DNA of 55,316 bases from DAIDKA01 sp049792815 (lineage in GTDB: Bacteria; Pseudomonadota; Gammaproteobacteria; Steroidobacterales; Steroidobacteraceae), in contig JBARBG010000091.1 in the NCBI GenBank assembly GCA_049792815.1, positions 1 through 55,316 of the forward strand. The letters run 5' to 3'. The first letter of the stretch is position 1, and every line of letters begins with the position of its first letter. Below, in pieces: positions 32,297 through 39,693 of this stretch. Both the position numbers and the translations under genes were made by a program. The notes below the pieces were generated by a model that was not told the origin of the DNA, ran no database searches, and was given only the letters and a program-made list of their open reading frames with translations.

Positions 32297-33103
32297 TCAC
32301 GCCGGGGACTCTGCACGCACGGCCGCGGCTATCCTGGCGATGACCTCCTCGGTGATCATTAGGCCCTTCTCCAGGGTGGCGCCGCGGGCCGAAGACAGCA
32401 CGCCTGAGGCGGGTACCCACTCGGTGTGCGGGGGATAGGTCTCATACGGCGGGAACTTGGCGCCGGGCTCATCGGGGATCTGCGCCAGCTGCACCAGCTC
32501 GGGATAAAGATGCAGCATCATCGAGGTTTCGATCACCGCGGCATGCTCGAGCGCAAAACCGGGAAACCCGGCTGGAAATGCCTCGGCCAGGGTGCTTTCA
32601 GTGCAGAAGTCCCAATAGTCAAGCCGCATCACCTGCAGCGTCGCACCGGGACAGTCACGAAGCCCCAGATCGATTCCCTCGATCACGAACCACTGATTCT
32701 CGTAGTGGCCGTTCACGATCACCAGCTGCCGCACACCGTGGCGTATGAACTCGCGCACTGTGTCGCGTATCTGCCCGATGAGTGTCGCCGCATCGAGGCT
32801 GGTGGTACCGGTGAAATGCTGGCCGCCCCCGCATTTGGGCTGCGACTTATAGCCGTAGGACAAGACGGGGGCGACGATGCCGCCGACCTGGGTGGCGACG
32901 CCGTCGGCGATCGCGTTTGCCAGCAGTGCATCGGTGCCCAGCGGAAGATGCGGGCCATGCTGCTCGAGCGCGCCGACTGGCAGGAACACCGGCGTCTTGC
33001 CGGCGCTCACGCGGCTACGGTACTGCTGCCAGCTCATGCGGTTCATCTGCACGTGACTCTGGCAGGGCCCACCGGTTTCATGGCTGTGGCTTGTCATCGG
33101 CAT
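32297..33103 (-). CDS. Creatininase (creatinine amidohydrolase) family protein
   Basis: A 268-residue metal-dependent amidohydrolase. The family signature is clear: PVGALEQHGPHLPLGTDALLA supplies Glu, His and Asp ligands, IVNGHYENQ the next, and LEHAAVIETSMML the last Glu. Creatininases form hexamers and open cyclic amides; relatives act in riboflavin and mycofactocin pathways. ATG at 33103 has no visible ribosome site, and an internal ATG (MNRMSWQQY) about 57 bases on is an alternative that would give the more usual N-terminus. It is divergent from a fatty acid desaturase, 78 bases away. Confidence 0.88.
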   Translation of the reverse strand: MPMTSHSHETGGPCQSHVQMNRMSWQQYRSRVSAGKTPVFLPVGALEQHGPHLPLGTDALLANAIADGVATQVGGIVAPVLSYGYKSQPKCGGGQHFTGTTSLDAATLIGQIRDTVREFIRHGVRQLVIVNGHYENQWFVIEGIDLGLRDCPGATLQVMRLDYWDFCTESTLAEAFPAGFPGFALEHAAVIETSMMLHLYPELVQLAQIPDEPGAKFPPYETYPPHTEWVPASGVLSSARGATLEKGLMITEEVIARIAAAVRAESPA

Positions 33104-33181
33104 TAATATACAGAATTGTAGGTAAAAGTGTTTCCTTCTTCCAGCGCCGCGACGTATGCTTGGCTCAGGAGGAGTTGCCCC

Positions 33182-34207
33182 ATGAACGCCGCAGCCCAAA
33201 GCGTGCCGCCGACACTGTTTCGTGATTGGCCCGATGCCAGAGCGCATGGCTTGGTGCTGAGCTATGTGTTGCTGGGTTGGCCCGGTTCTTTCGCCGTCAT
33301 GGCCTCCCACAGCGTCGTACTTGACATACTGGGCGTCCTGTTGTGCACGCACACCATGGTGCTGGCCGCATATCTGGTCCATGATGCGGCCCACCAGACG
33401 CTATTCATCAGCCGCCGCGCGAATCAGTGGGTCGGTGAGGCAATGAATTGCATCGCGAGCTCCGGCTGTGCCTCCTTCGAGCGCATCCGTCACATTCATA
33501 TACGCCACCACCTCGATCGCGCTGATCTGGTGTGCTTTGACTTCAAGGACCTGCTGCGCAGCAGGCCGCTGGCGCGGCGCGTCCTGCAGGCGTTGGAGTG
33601 GCTCTACATACCGGCGGTTGAGGTACTGATGCACCTGCAGGTGGTGGTGCGGCCGATATTTGTGCCGGCGCAGCGCCGCCACCTGCTGCGCGTGCTGTTC
33701 ATGCTGGCAGTGCGCCTGGCGCTGTTCATGCTCCTTGCCAGGTGGTCGGTGCGAGCGGCATTCCTGTATGGGCTCGCGGTGCTGCTTGAACTGCATGTGC
33801 TGAATTTCTTCGACGGGTTCCATCACACCTTCGAGCAGCTCGTGATCAAGCCCGAGGAACCGGTTTCGATTGCAGGGCGGGACCGGGCCTATGAGTTGGA
33901 TAACACCTACAGTAATTTGATCTCGGTGCGTTTTCCCTGGCTCAATGCGCTCACTCTCAACTTCAACTATCACAACGCCCATCACCAGCGGCCCTCATTG
34001 CCCTGGTGGCGCCTGCCTGCTCTGCACCGCGAATTGTACGGTCAGGCGTCGGTTTGCGTATTACCGTTGCGCGAGCTACTGATGACCTGGCACCGCAATC
34101 GCGTACGGCGCGTTTGCGCAGATGACTACGGCGCCGTGGGCAGCGGACCGGATCGCGCCGCGAGCTTCGTCGGTACGCACGGGGTCTCATTTCTCACAGT
34201 GATCTGA
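33182..34207 (+). CDS. Membrane fatty acid desaturase family protein
   Basis: A 341-residue diiron membrane desaturase/hydroxylase. The three histidine boxes are HDAAH (about 69), HIRHH (about 103, with an upstream His), and HNAHH (about 260), plus an extra FHHTF near 215. Four hydrophobic stretches place the boxes on the cytoplasmic face. AGGAGG lies just upstream of the ATG. An SDR gene starts seven bases after the stop, suggesting desaturation or hydroxylation followed by oxidation of the same lipid-like substrate. Members also act on sphingolipids and carotenoids; the substrate is not readable from sequence. Confidence 0.88.
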   Translation: MNAAAQSVPPTLFRDWPDARAHGLVLSYVLLGWPGSFAVMASHSVVLDILGVLLCTHTMVLAAYLVHDAAHQTLFISRRANQWVGEAMNCIASSGCASFERIRHIHIRHHLDRADLVCFDFKDLLRSRPLARRVLQALEWLYIPAVEVLMHLQVVVRPIFVPAQRRHLLRVLFMLAVRLALFMLLARWSVRAAFLYGLAVLLELHVLNFFDGFHHTFEQLVIKPEEPVSIAGRDRAYELDNTYSNLISVRFPWLNALTLNFNYHNAHHQRPSLPWWRLPALHRELYGQASVCVLPLRELLMTWHRNRVRRVCADDYGAVGSGPDRAASFVGTHGVSFLTVI

Positions 34208-34214
34208 TGCCGGA

Positions 34215-34973
34215 ATGACGGCGCTTCTTGAACGACAGGCAGTGTTGACGGGTGCGGCAGGTGGCATTGGCGCGGCGATTGCCCGGGAGCTTCTGGCGCA
34301 GGGGGCCACGGTGCACGGCATCGACCGCGATGCCGGCGGCCTTAGCGCCTTGGCGCAGGAGTTTTCGGGGCGCTTCATTCCTTACGTCGCCGATCTCGCT
34401 GACCGCATTGCAACCGACCGAATTCTCGGCCAGTTGGACACTGCTCTTGCCGGCCGCTGCGATATCCTGGTCAACAACGCCGGGATCGCGCGTGTGCGGT
34501 CTTTCGCCAGTACCGAGGATGCGCTCCTTGACGGGCTGCTCGCCGTGAACTTCACGGCGGCATTCCGCGTGACTCGTGCCCTGGTCCCAGCGCTGCGTGG
34601 CAGCGGGCGGGGGAGCGTGATCAACATTGCCTCAGAGCTGGCACTGATCGGCCAGCCCGGATATACGGCGTACACGGCCACCAAAGGCGCGATCCTTGCC
34701 TTCAGCCGGGCTCTCGCCATCGAACTGGCGGTCGAGGGCATCCGGGTGAATGCCGTATGTCCAGGCCCCGTCGATACGCCGATGCTGGCCGGTGAATTCG
34801 AGCTCGCGGAGGATCCGGTCGCGGCGCGTGCCGGGGAGATTGCAAGCGTCCCCTTGGGCCGACTTGGGTTACCACGCGATATTGCCGGCGTGGTAGGTTT
34901 TCTCGCCAGCGATGCCGCCGCCTTCGTGACGGGCGCCGCCTGGCCGGTGGACGGCGGCAAAACCGCGCGCTGA
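34215..34973 (+). CDS. Short-chain dehydrogenase/reductase (SDR)
   Basis: A 252-residue classical SDR. It has the nucleotide loop TGAAGGIGAAIA (about 12-23), NNAG (about 89), the catalytic Ser-Tyr-Lys set (INIASELALIGQPGYTAYTATKG), the NAVCPGPVDTPML segment, and the C-terminal FVTGAAWPVDGG. HGIDRDAGG after the second strand suggests NAD(H) preference (Asp). It is translated from the same message as the desaturase, seven bases downstream, and likely oxidises or reduces an alcohol/ketone in the same pathway. Confidence 0.92.
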   Translation: MTALLERQAVLTGAAGGIGAAIARELLAQGATVHGIDRDAGGLSALAQEFSGRFIPYVADLADRIATDRILGQLDTALAGRCDILVNNAGIARVRSFASTEDALLDGLLAVNFTAAFRVTRALVPALRGSGRGSVINIASELALIGQPGYTAYTATKGAILAFSRALAIELAVEGIRVNAVCPGPVDTPMLAGEFELAEDPVAARAGEIASVPLGRLGLPRDIAGVVGFLASDAAAFVTGAAWPVDGGKTAR

Positions 34974-35161
34974 TCGGCTTGGCGGACCTTGCTGCGCCAA
35001 TGTCTCACGGCCGAGAGATCGCGATTGTCGCGGCCCGGCACGGCAAATCTTTACCCAGCCCAATCCCCAAAGTACTGAAAACTCAGAACAGCAGGCGAGG
35101 GCGCAGCCACACGCCGCCGCCTGCCACGTCGCAATCTTCCATTGAGGGAACATTCGTCATA

Positions 35162-35314
35162 ATGATTCTTCTGACGCAGCTGCTGGTTTATTCCGGAGCG
35201 CACTACCGGGGACAACTCGTGGGCGCTGCGCTAGCCATAGTGCTTACCCTCGTTCTCTTCGTAGGACTGCTGATGCGTCGACGGGTGTTACGCCGGGTCG
35301 GCACCGCGCAATGA
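35162..35314 (+). CDS. Small hypothetical membrane protein
   Basis: 50 residues: a short start (MILLTQLLVYSGAHYRG), one membrane helix (AALAIVLTLVLFVGLLM) and a basic tail (RRRVLRRVG), which suggests a cytoplasmic C-terminus. AGGGAA lies 11 bases before the ATG. It is not recognised; the case for a real gene is the membrane pattern and ribosome site. It is 189 bases downstream of the SDR gene. Confidence 0.4.
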   Translation: MILLTQLLVYSGAHYRGQLVGAALAIVLTLVLFVGLLMRRRVLRRVGTAQ

Positions 35315-35543
35315 CGAGACCGCCATGTCCTGGCGCCGCGCTGGCGGAAGAACCAGGTTCCTGGCGCGGATGTGCCACCTTTGCTATCGTGTAAATGGCA
35401 TCTGTGTGGCTTGTCCACTTCCGATTGCGGCAGGCACATGACGAGGCGCAGTGTTTCGAACCTCATCGCATTGGTTGGCGCGCCCGGGAGGCGGGACAGG
35501 CGGACTGTTTTGACAGTGTCGGCTAATCTGTAAGGTAATCTCT

Positions 35544-36029
35544 ATGGGTCTAAGACTGCTTTGGAAATTGTCGAAGGCCGCCAGCGCATTTGTTGCGGGT
35601 GGATTGATCATGGCGAATGGCGGTCCGGCATGGGCCCATCATTCTTACGCCATGTTCAACCACAATAAATCCGAGACGGTCAGTGGCACCATCGGCGCAG
35701 TCCAATGGATGAACCCGCACGTATGGGTCTGGGTTTACGTGCTGAAGAAGAACGGCGCAGGCTACGATCTTTATGGCTTCGAGAGCAACACGGTGCGAAA
35801 CATCTCACGCCTTGGTTGGCATAGGGACTCGCTGAAAGCAGGCGACAAAGTGTCGATAGATTTTTTTCCGCTTATGAAAAGCGAGGAGCACGTCGGATAT
35901 TTCATTCAGGCGCATCGAGCCGATGGCAGCACCGTTTTAGGTGACACCGCCGCCGACTTGATGACTCAACCTTCCAAGGAGCCGGAGTTGGAAATAGTCC
36001 CACCGAAGAATTTAGCTCCACCGAAATGA
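35544..36029 (+). CDS. DUF6152-family exported protein
   Basis: 161 residues. The signal peptide ends at WAHHSYAMF; mature proteins of this family begin HHSYAMFD, as here (HHSYAMFNHNK). The following segment VSGTIGAVQWMNPHVWVWV and the LKAGDKVSIDFFPLM region are typical and predict an OB-like beta barrel. The function is unknown; the N-terminal His-His-Ser resembles a metal-binding amino terminus. AAGGTAA precedes the ATG. The gene converges with the HiPIP-cytochrome operon, so it is probably transcribed separately. Confidence 0.82.
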   Translation: MGLRLLWKLSKAASAFVAGGLIMANGGPAWAHHSYAMFNHNKSETVSGTIGAVQWMNPHVWVWVYVLKKNGAGYDLYGFESNTVRNISRLGWHRDSLKAGDKVSIDFFPLMKSEEHVGYFIQAHRADGSTVLGDTAADLMTQPSKEPELEIVPPKNLAPPK

Positions 36030-36141
36030 GCAAGATTGGAACGCGTAGCATTTGCGCCGGGTAGGAACTTGTCGCGAGGGAGATTCAACGATATGCCGAC
36101 CCCTATGAGCCGATATTGCCGTAATACATGGCCCGGTTGCT

Positions 36142-36492
36142 CTACGCCTGAGGTTTAGGCGCCCAGCCCCGACACCACCCGGAAGCGCTAACCAGCTGCC
36201 CTGGAAACAAGGTGCACGGGCGCCAGGCTTCACCGGCCTTGCCCTGAATCAGCGCGCAATTGGCGCACTTTGACCCAGCCTTGAAAGTCGGCTCAGCCTT
36301 AGGGTCAATCTTTGCTGCGGCCGCTACATAGGCCAAGGTGTGCGCGGTCGGATTCTTGTCATCCAGATGCGGCAGTGGCGGGGCTTGCGCGAAGGCGCTC
36401 CCGTCACGCAAAAGCGCAGCGGCCGAAGCCGATGCCGCTGCAATCAGCCAAGCACGGCGGGAAAGCACAGGTTTGGTGGTTGAATCATTCAT
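36142..36492 (-). CDS. High-potential iron-sulfur protein (HiPIP)
   Basis: 116 residues with a Tat signal (SRRAWLIAAASASAAALL, residues 11-28), as required for export of a folded [4Fe-4S] protein. Cluster ligands are Cys76, Cys79 (KCANC), Cys93 (RPC) and Cys107 (GWCRGW), with the usual spacing. HiPIPs carry single electrons in the periplasm at high potential. It is the third gene of a minus-strand operon after a cytochrome-porin fusion and a diheme cytochrome, 25 bases downstream of the latter. In Acidithiobacillus the HiPIP Iro has been linked to iron oxidation. Confidence 0.92.
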   Translation of the reverse strand: MNDSTTKPVLSRRAWLIAAASASAAALLRDGSAFAQAPPLPHLDDKNPTAHTLAYVAAAAKIDPKAEPTFKAGSKCANCALIQGKAGEAWRPCTLFPGQLVSASGWCRGWAPKPQA

Positions 36493-36517
36493 GATATGGC
36501 TCCAGCGCCGGATCGGG

Positions 36518-37153
36518 CTATAGCGACTGCAGATACGTTGCCACCGCCTGCATTTGCGGCTTGCTCAAGTCCTTGATGACACCATGCATTACGGGCGCCG
36601 TGCGCAGTACGCTTTGGATGACCAACAGCTGCTTCAGCAGATACGGCGCGTGCTGGCCGGCCAGGCGCGGAAAGGGCCCGATTCCCTCAGCGTGGGCGCC
36701 GTGGCAGGTCGCGCAGGGCGGAATCTGGCTTTCGGGTATCCCTTTCTCAAAGATCTGCTTGCCTTGGGCCACCAGAGCCGCATTGCCGGGTATGCCAGAA
36801 GGTCCGGGCTGGCCGGAAAAGTATTTCGCCAGTGACGTGATCAGGGCGTCATTCAACTGTGACGCCATGCCCCACATGAACGCCTGCGCATCCGGGTCGG
36901 CGCGCGACTGATCCTTGAAGGCGTGCAGCTGCAGGTCGATGTACTGCGCCGACTGGCCTGCCAGATCGGGAAACGTTGGGGAAATGCTGCGCCCATTGGC
37001 GCCATGGCAGGTACTGCAGGTGGTGATGGCCTGCTTGAGTGCGGTTTGTTGACGTTGGGCTGCAAGGTCAGGGTCCGAATTCGCGGCGCGCACTGTGGCC
37101 GTCGCCAACAGCAAGCCGCTCAGGACGATCCGCAGCCAGTGACGGGCTTTCAT
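36518..37153 (-). CDS. Diheme cytochrome c, c4-like
   Basis: 211 residues. The signal peptide ends near VRAANS. Two class I cytochrome domains follow, with heme sites CSTCH (46-50) and CATCH (147-151); each is followed by a FPDLAGQSAQY / FPRLAGQHAPY block, the c4 hallmark. Likely methionine sixth ligands are Met96 or near and Met189. c4 cytochromes pass electrons between periplasmic donors and terminal oxidases; Cyc1 of the iron-oxidation chain belongs to this group. I place the start at ATG 37153 with GGAAG upstream; an earlier ATG 15 bases away is possible. It sits 69 bases after the cytochrome-porin gene. Confidence 0.88.
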   Translation of the reverse strand: MKARHWLRIVLSGLLLATATVRAANSDPDLAAQRQQTALKQAITTCSTCHGANGRSISPTFPDLAGQSAQYIDLQLHAFKDQSRADPDAQAFMWGMASQLNDALITSLAKYFSGQPGPSGIPGNAALVAQGKQIFEKGIPESQIPPCATCHGAHAEGIGPFPRLAGQHAPYLLKQLLVIQSVLRTAPVMHGVIKDLSKPQMQAVATYLQSL

Positions 37154-37222
37154 AGCAATGGCTTCCATGACCAGAGGGGTGGGTTGGCTGTCAAAAGAGG
37201 TCCTCAGGGGCTGCATGGCTGT

Positions 37223-38617
37223 TCAGAAGTTTATCCAGGCCAGCAGGTACAGGGTGTCATTGCCGGAGGCATTGCGTCCGGCGCCGTCATAGTTGGTACT
37301 CAGGCCGTTGAACTTCTGATACCGGACGTATTGCAGCTGAAGCTTGGTATTGAGCCAGGGCAGGTAATTCAGCTCGGCCGTAAAGCCGCTGGTGTCCGGG
37401 CTGGCAATGACGCTGCCCGTGACTGCAGCCGGCTGATACAGCAGTTCGTCGCTGGTGCCGGTGGTGCTGAAGTACCCGAGCGCACCGCCGATGCGCCTCT
37501 GGAACATGTACTCCGCCGTGAGCCTGAACGTCCTCAGGCTGTTGTCGGTATTGGCCGCGAACTGATCGATGACGCTGGCGTTCAGGGTCTGATTTTCATG
37601 GATGTACGTCGTGAGCAATGTCGCCAGGTTGTCCTCGCCGATGTACTGATATTGAAGATCTGCGGCGATGTCCGTGTACTGATCGGTCGGACCCTGCAGG
37701 GCGGTACCGTTGCCCGGGTGGACCTTGGTCTGCATCCCGTAGGTGCCTATGGAAAGTGAATTGCGGTCCCAGCGCTGCTCGTAGGCCACCCGCCAGTACG
37801 GCGAGACGCCGTGGTCAACGTTGCTTTGCGTGCTGTCGAGCGGATGACTGCCGCCGACGATGGCCGCGGTGTAGGCGGTGATCTCTGCGTAAAAATGCTG
37901 GTCCAGCCAGGCATAAACGCCCAGGCCGGCAACGCTCTGGCCCAGTCGGCCGTCGATCTGGGCCGAGGCAATCTGTCCCGGTGCGACACTGCTGCCCGAG
38001 TACGGAAAGCCCCACGCCGGAGTCGTGTTCCAGGCGTCCTGCACCGTCGGATTGTTGTTGAGCGTGACGCCCAGGGTCAGACCGTGATCATTTTCGTCTG
38101 CGCCGCCGAAGGTCAGATGACGGGCATAGCGTATGTCAGTGTTGTCGATCCCGAAATGATCAGCCACGCCATCATAGGTGAGCTGCACGAAACTGCCGAG
38201 GCCGTCGGCGATCTTCCCCGCATAAAAGAAGCTCGCTTGCTGCGGAAACAAGACCTCTCCGTCTTTGGCCAGAGCACCGCTGACGACACTGTCTGGCAGC
38301 GCGGTGCTGGTATGCGTGTAGGACACTTGCAACATCATGCTCAGAGGTGCGAGTGCGTTCAGCGCCAATGTCTGCCGGGCCGAGGTGTCAATCCCCGTGA
38401 CCTGTGGCATGTTGTCCAGGACGTAGCCGTTGAGCTTGAACTCACGCCCGAAGGGCGTCAGTTCGGGAAACACGGTGTGACATGCGGAGCAGGCCATGCC
38501 CGTCTGGCGCGCATAGCTCGGAACCGCCCAGCCTCTGGCGCTGAGCAGGCACAGCAGCGTGGCAGCGAAAACCTGCAATGGCAGGCGAAAAAAAACAGCG
38601 CGGCGCGGCGCAAGCAT
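37223..38617 (-). CDS. Outer-membrane cytochrome-porin fusion, Cyc2-like
   Basis: 464 residues. A signal peptide (about 1-30) leads to a short heme domain PSYARQTGMACSACHTVFPEL (Cys43, Cys46, His47) and PFGREFKLNGYVL, then about 390 residues of alternating aromatic/hydrophobic strands ending in YLLAWINF, with a terminal Phe as in beta barrels. This plan, one heme at the N-terminus plugged into a predicted 16-strand porin, is that of Cyc2 iron oxidases (400-485 residues). It should pass electrons across the outer membrane. GGGGAG supports ATG 38617. Next in the operon are a c4-type cytochrome and a HiPIP. Relatives with this heme motif also occur outside iron oxidisers, so the donor is open. 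Confidence 0.8.
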   Translation of the reverse strand: MLAPRRAVFFRLPLQVFAATLLCLLSARGWAVPSYARQTGMACSACHTVFPELTPFGREFKLNGYVLDNMPQVTGIDTSARQTLALNALAPLSMMLQVSYTHTSTALPDSVVSGALAKDGEVLFPQQASFFYAGKIADGLGSFVQLTYDGVADHFGIDNTDIRYARHLTFGGADENDHGLTLGVTLNNNPTVQDAWNTTPAWGFPYSGSSVAPGQIASAQIDGRLGQSVAGLGVYAWLDQHFYAEITAYTAAIVGGSHPLDSTQSNVDHGVSPYWRVAYEQRWDRNSLSIGTYGMQTKVHPGNGTALQGPTDQYTDIAADLQYQYIGEDNLATLLTTYIHENQTLNASVIDQFAANTDNSLRTFRLTAEYMFQRRIGGALGYFSTTGTSDELLYQPAAVTGSVIASPDTSGFTAELNYLPWLNTKLQLQYVRYQKFNGLSTNYDGAGRNASGNDTLYLLAWINF

Positions 38618-39091
38618 TGCTCGGTCTCCCCTTGGCACTAGAAAAATCACGAAAACATTTCGCTTCAACACACCATCGACATGGCACCGACGGCGCACGG
38701 TTTCACTCACGCTGGAAGCTTTGAGGGTGACCGCATTACGGCTGGGCAGTGTCGCCACGATCGTAGCAACATTTATGTGATGGTGCACAACGGCTGCGTA
38801 ACCGGCTATGCGTAATTGTCCTTACGGACATTTGTAGTCCAGGTGACGGGTCGAATTGACCCCCGAACGGTTCTTTGATGCGCTCACCGAAGCCGAGCAT
38901 CTACGCACTGGGCGAATCAGCCCGATCGCCGGCGTCGTGCGCTCGGCCGCCGGCACAAAAGATATTGTCTTTCCCTGACAAGATATGACCTAAAATGCGC
39001 GAATCTTTTCACATCGAGGAACCCCGCGTCGCGAACTCTCGATTACCGATGACCCGACCCTGATTGGTTGGCACCAAACGGAAGGTATGCC
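38618..39091. other. Promoter region of the cytochrome-porin operon and divergent CopD-like gene
   Basis: 474 bases without a gene. CGAAA-ACA-TTTCG (about 38651-38663) and TGTCC-TTA-CGGACA (about 38818-38831) are short inverted repeats that could be regulator sites. I cannot identify a convincing -35/-10 pair. Confidence 0.4.
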
Positions 39092-39547
39092 ATGAGTCTT
39101 GCCCTGACCTTGCACATGCTGGCAGCCATCATCTGGATCGGCGGCATGTTTTTCGCTCACGTGGTACTGCGGCCGAGCGCCGGCGCGCTCGACCAGCCCA
39201 CGCGGTTGGCACTGTGGGACCGCGTGCTGGGACATTTTTTCATGTGGGTCTGGCTGTCGATCGCGGCACTGCTCCTGAGCGGCTTTGCCATGGTGTTCAT
39301 AGGCTATGGCGGTTTTGCCGTCTTGCCACCGAATATCAGTCTGATGATGGCCGTGGGTGTGCTGATGGCGGCCATCTTCATCTATATCTATTTTGTTGCC
39401 TGGCCAAGGTTCCGCCGTGGTGTGGCCGCCGCGGACTGGGCCGGCGCGGAACAAAGCATCAAGAAGATCCGTCGGCTGGTCGGGCTGAATCTCCTGCTCG
39501 GACTTGCGACCGTGGTCCTCGCGGCTGCCGGGGCTTACTTCAGCTGA
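39092..39547 (+). CDS. CopD-domain small membrane protein
   Basis: 151 residues with four membrane helices: LHMLAAIIWIGGMFFAHVVL, FMWVWLSIAALLLSGFAMVF, SLMMAVGVLMAAIFIYIYFV and LVGLNLLLGLATVVLAAAG. The opening LTLHMLAAIIWIGGMFF, with His8 and a Trp-Ile-Gly-Gly motif, is typical of the CopD/DUF2269-like group, in which the histidine may bind copper or heme. It is divergent from the cytochrome-porin operon and convergent with the Mo-hydroxylase operon. A role in copper or heme-dependent respiration fits the setting but is not shown. Confidence 0.75.
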   Translation: MSLALTLHMLAAIIWIGGMFFAHVVLRPSAGALDQPTRLALWDRVLGHFFMWVWLSIAALLLSGFAMVFIGYGGFAVLPPNISLMMAVGVLMAAIFIYIYFVAWPRFRRGVAAADWAGAEQSIKKIRRLVGLNLLLGLATVVLAAAGAYFS

Positions 39548-39693
39548 TTCGGCCCGGATCCGAATGGAGGGACTCCGAGGCAGAACCGGGCGTCAAACGT
39601 CGTATCCACGGCGTGAATGCTTTTGCCATCGGCTGCAACGGTCAAATCAAGAGTCTTCACGACCTTGCCGAGCTGGCTACCCTTCCGCCATAT

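Noticed and set aside
36142..38617. Reading the HiPIP-cytochrome operon as a photosynthetic electron-transfer unit
   Set aside because: HiPIP and c-type cytochromes also serve phototrophs, but no reaction centre, pigment or pufC-like gene is present and the outer-membrane cytochrome-porin does not belong to that system.
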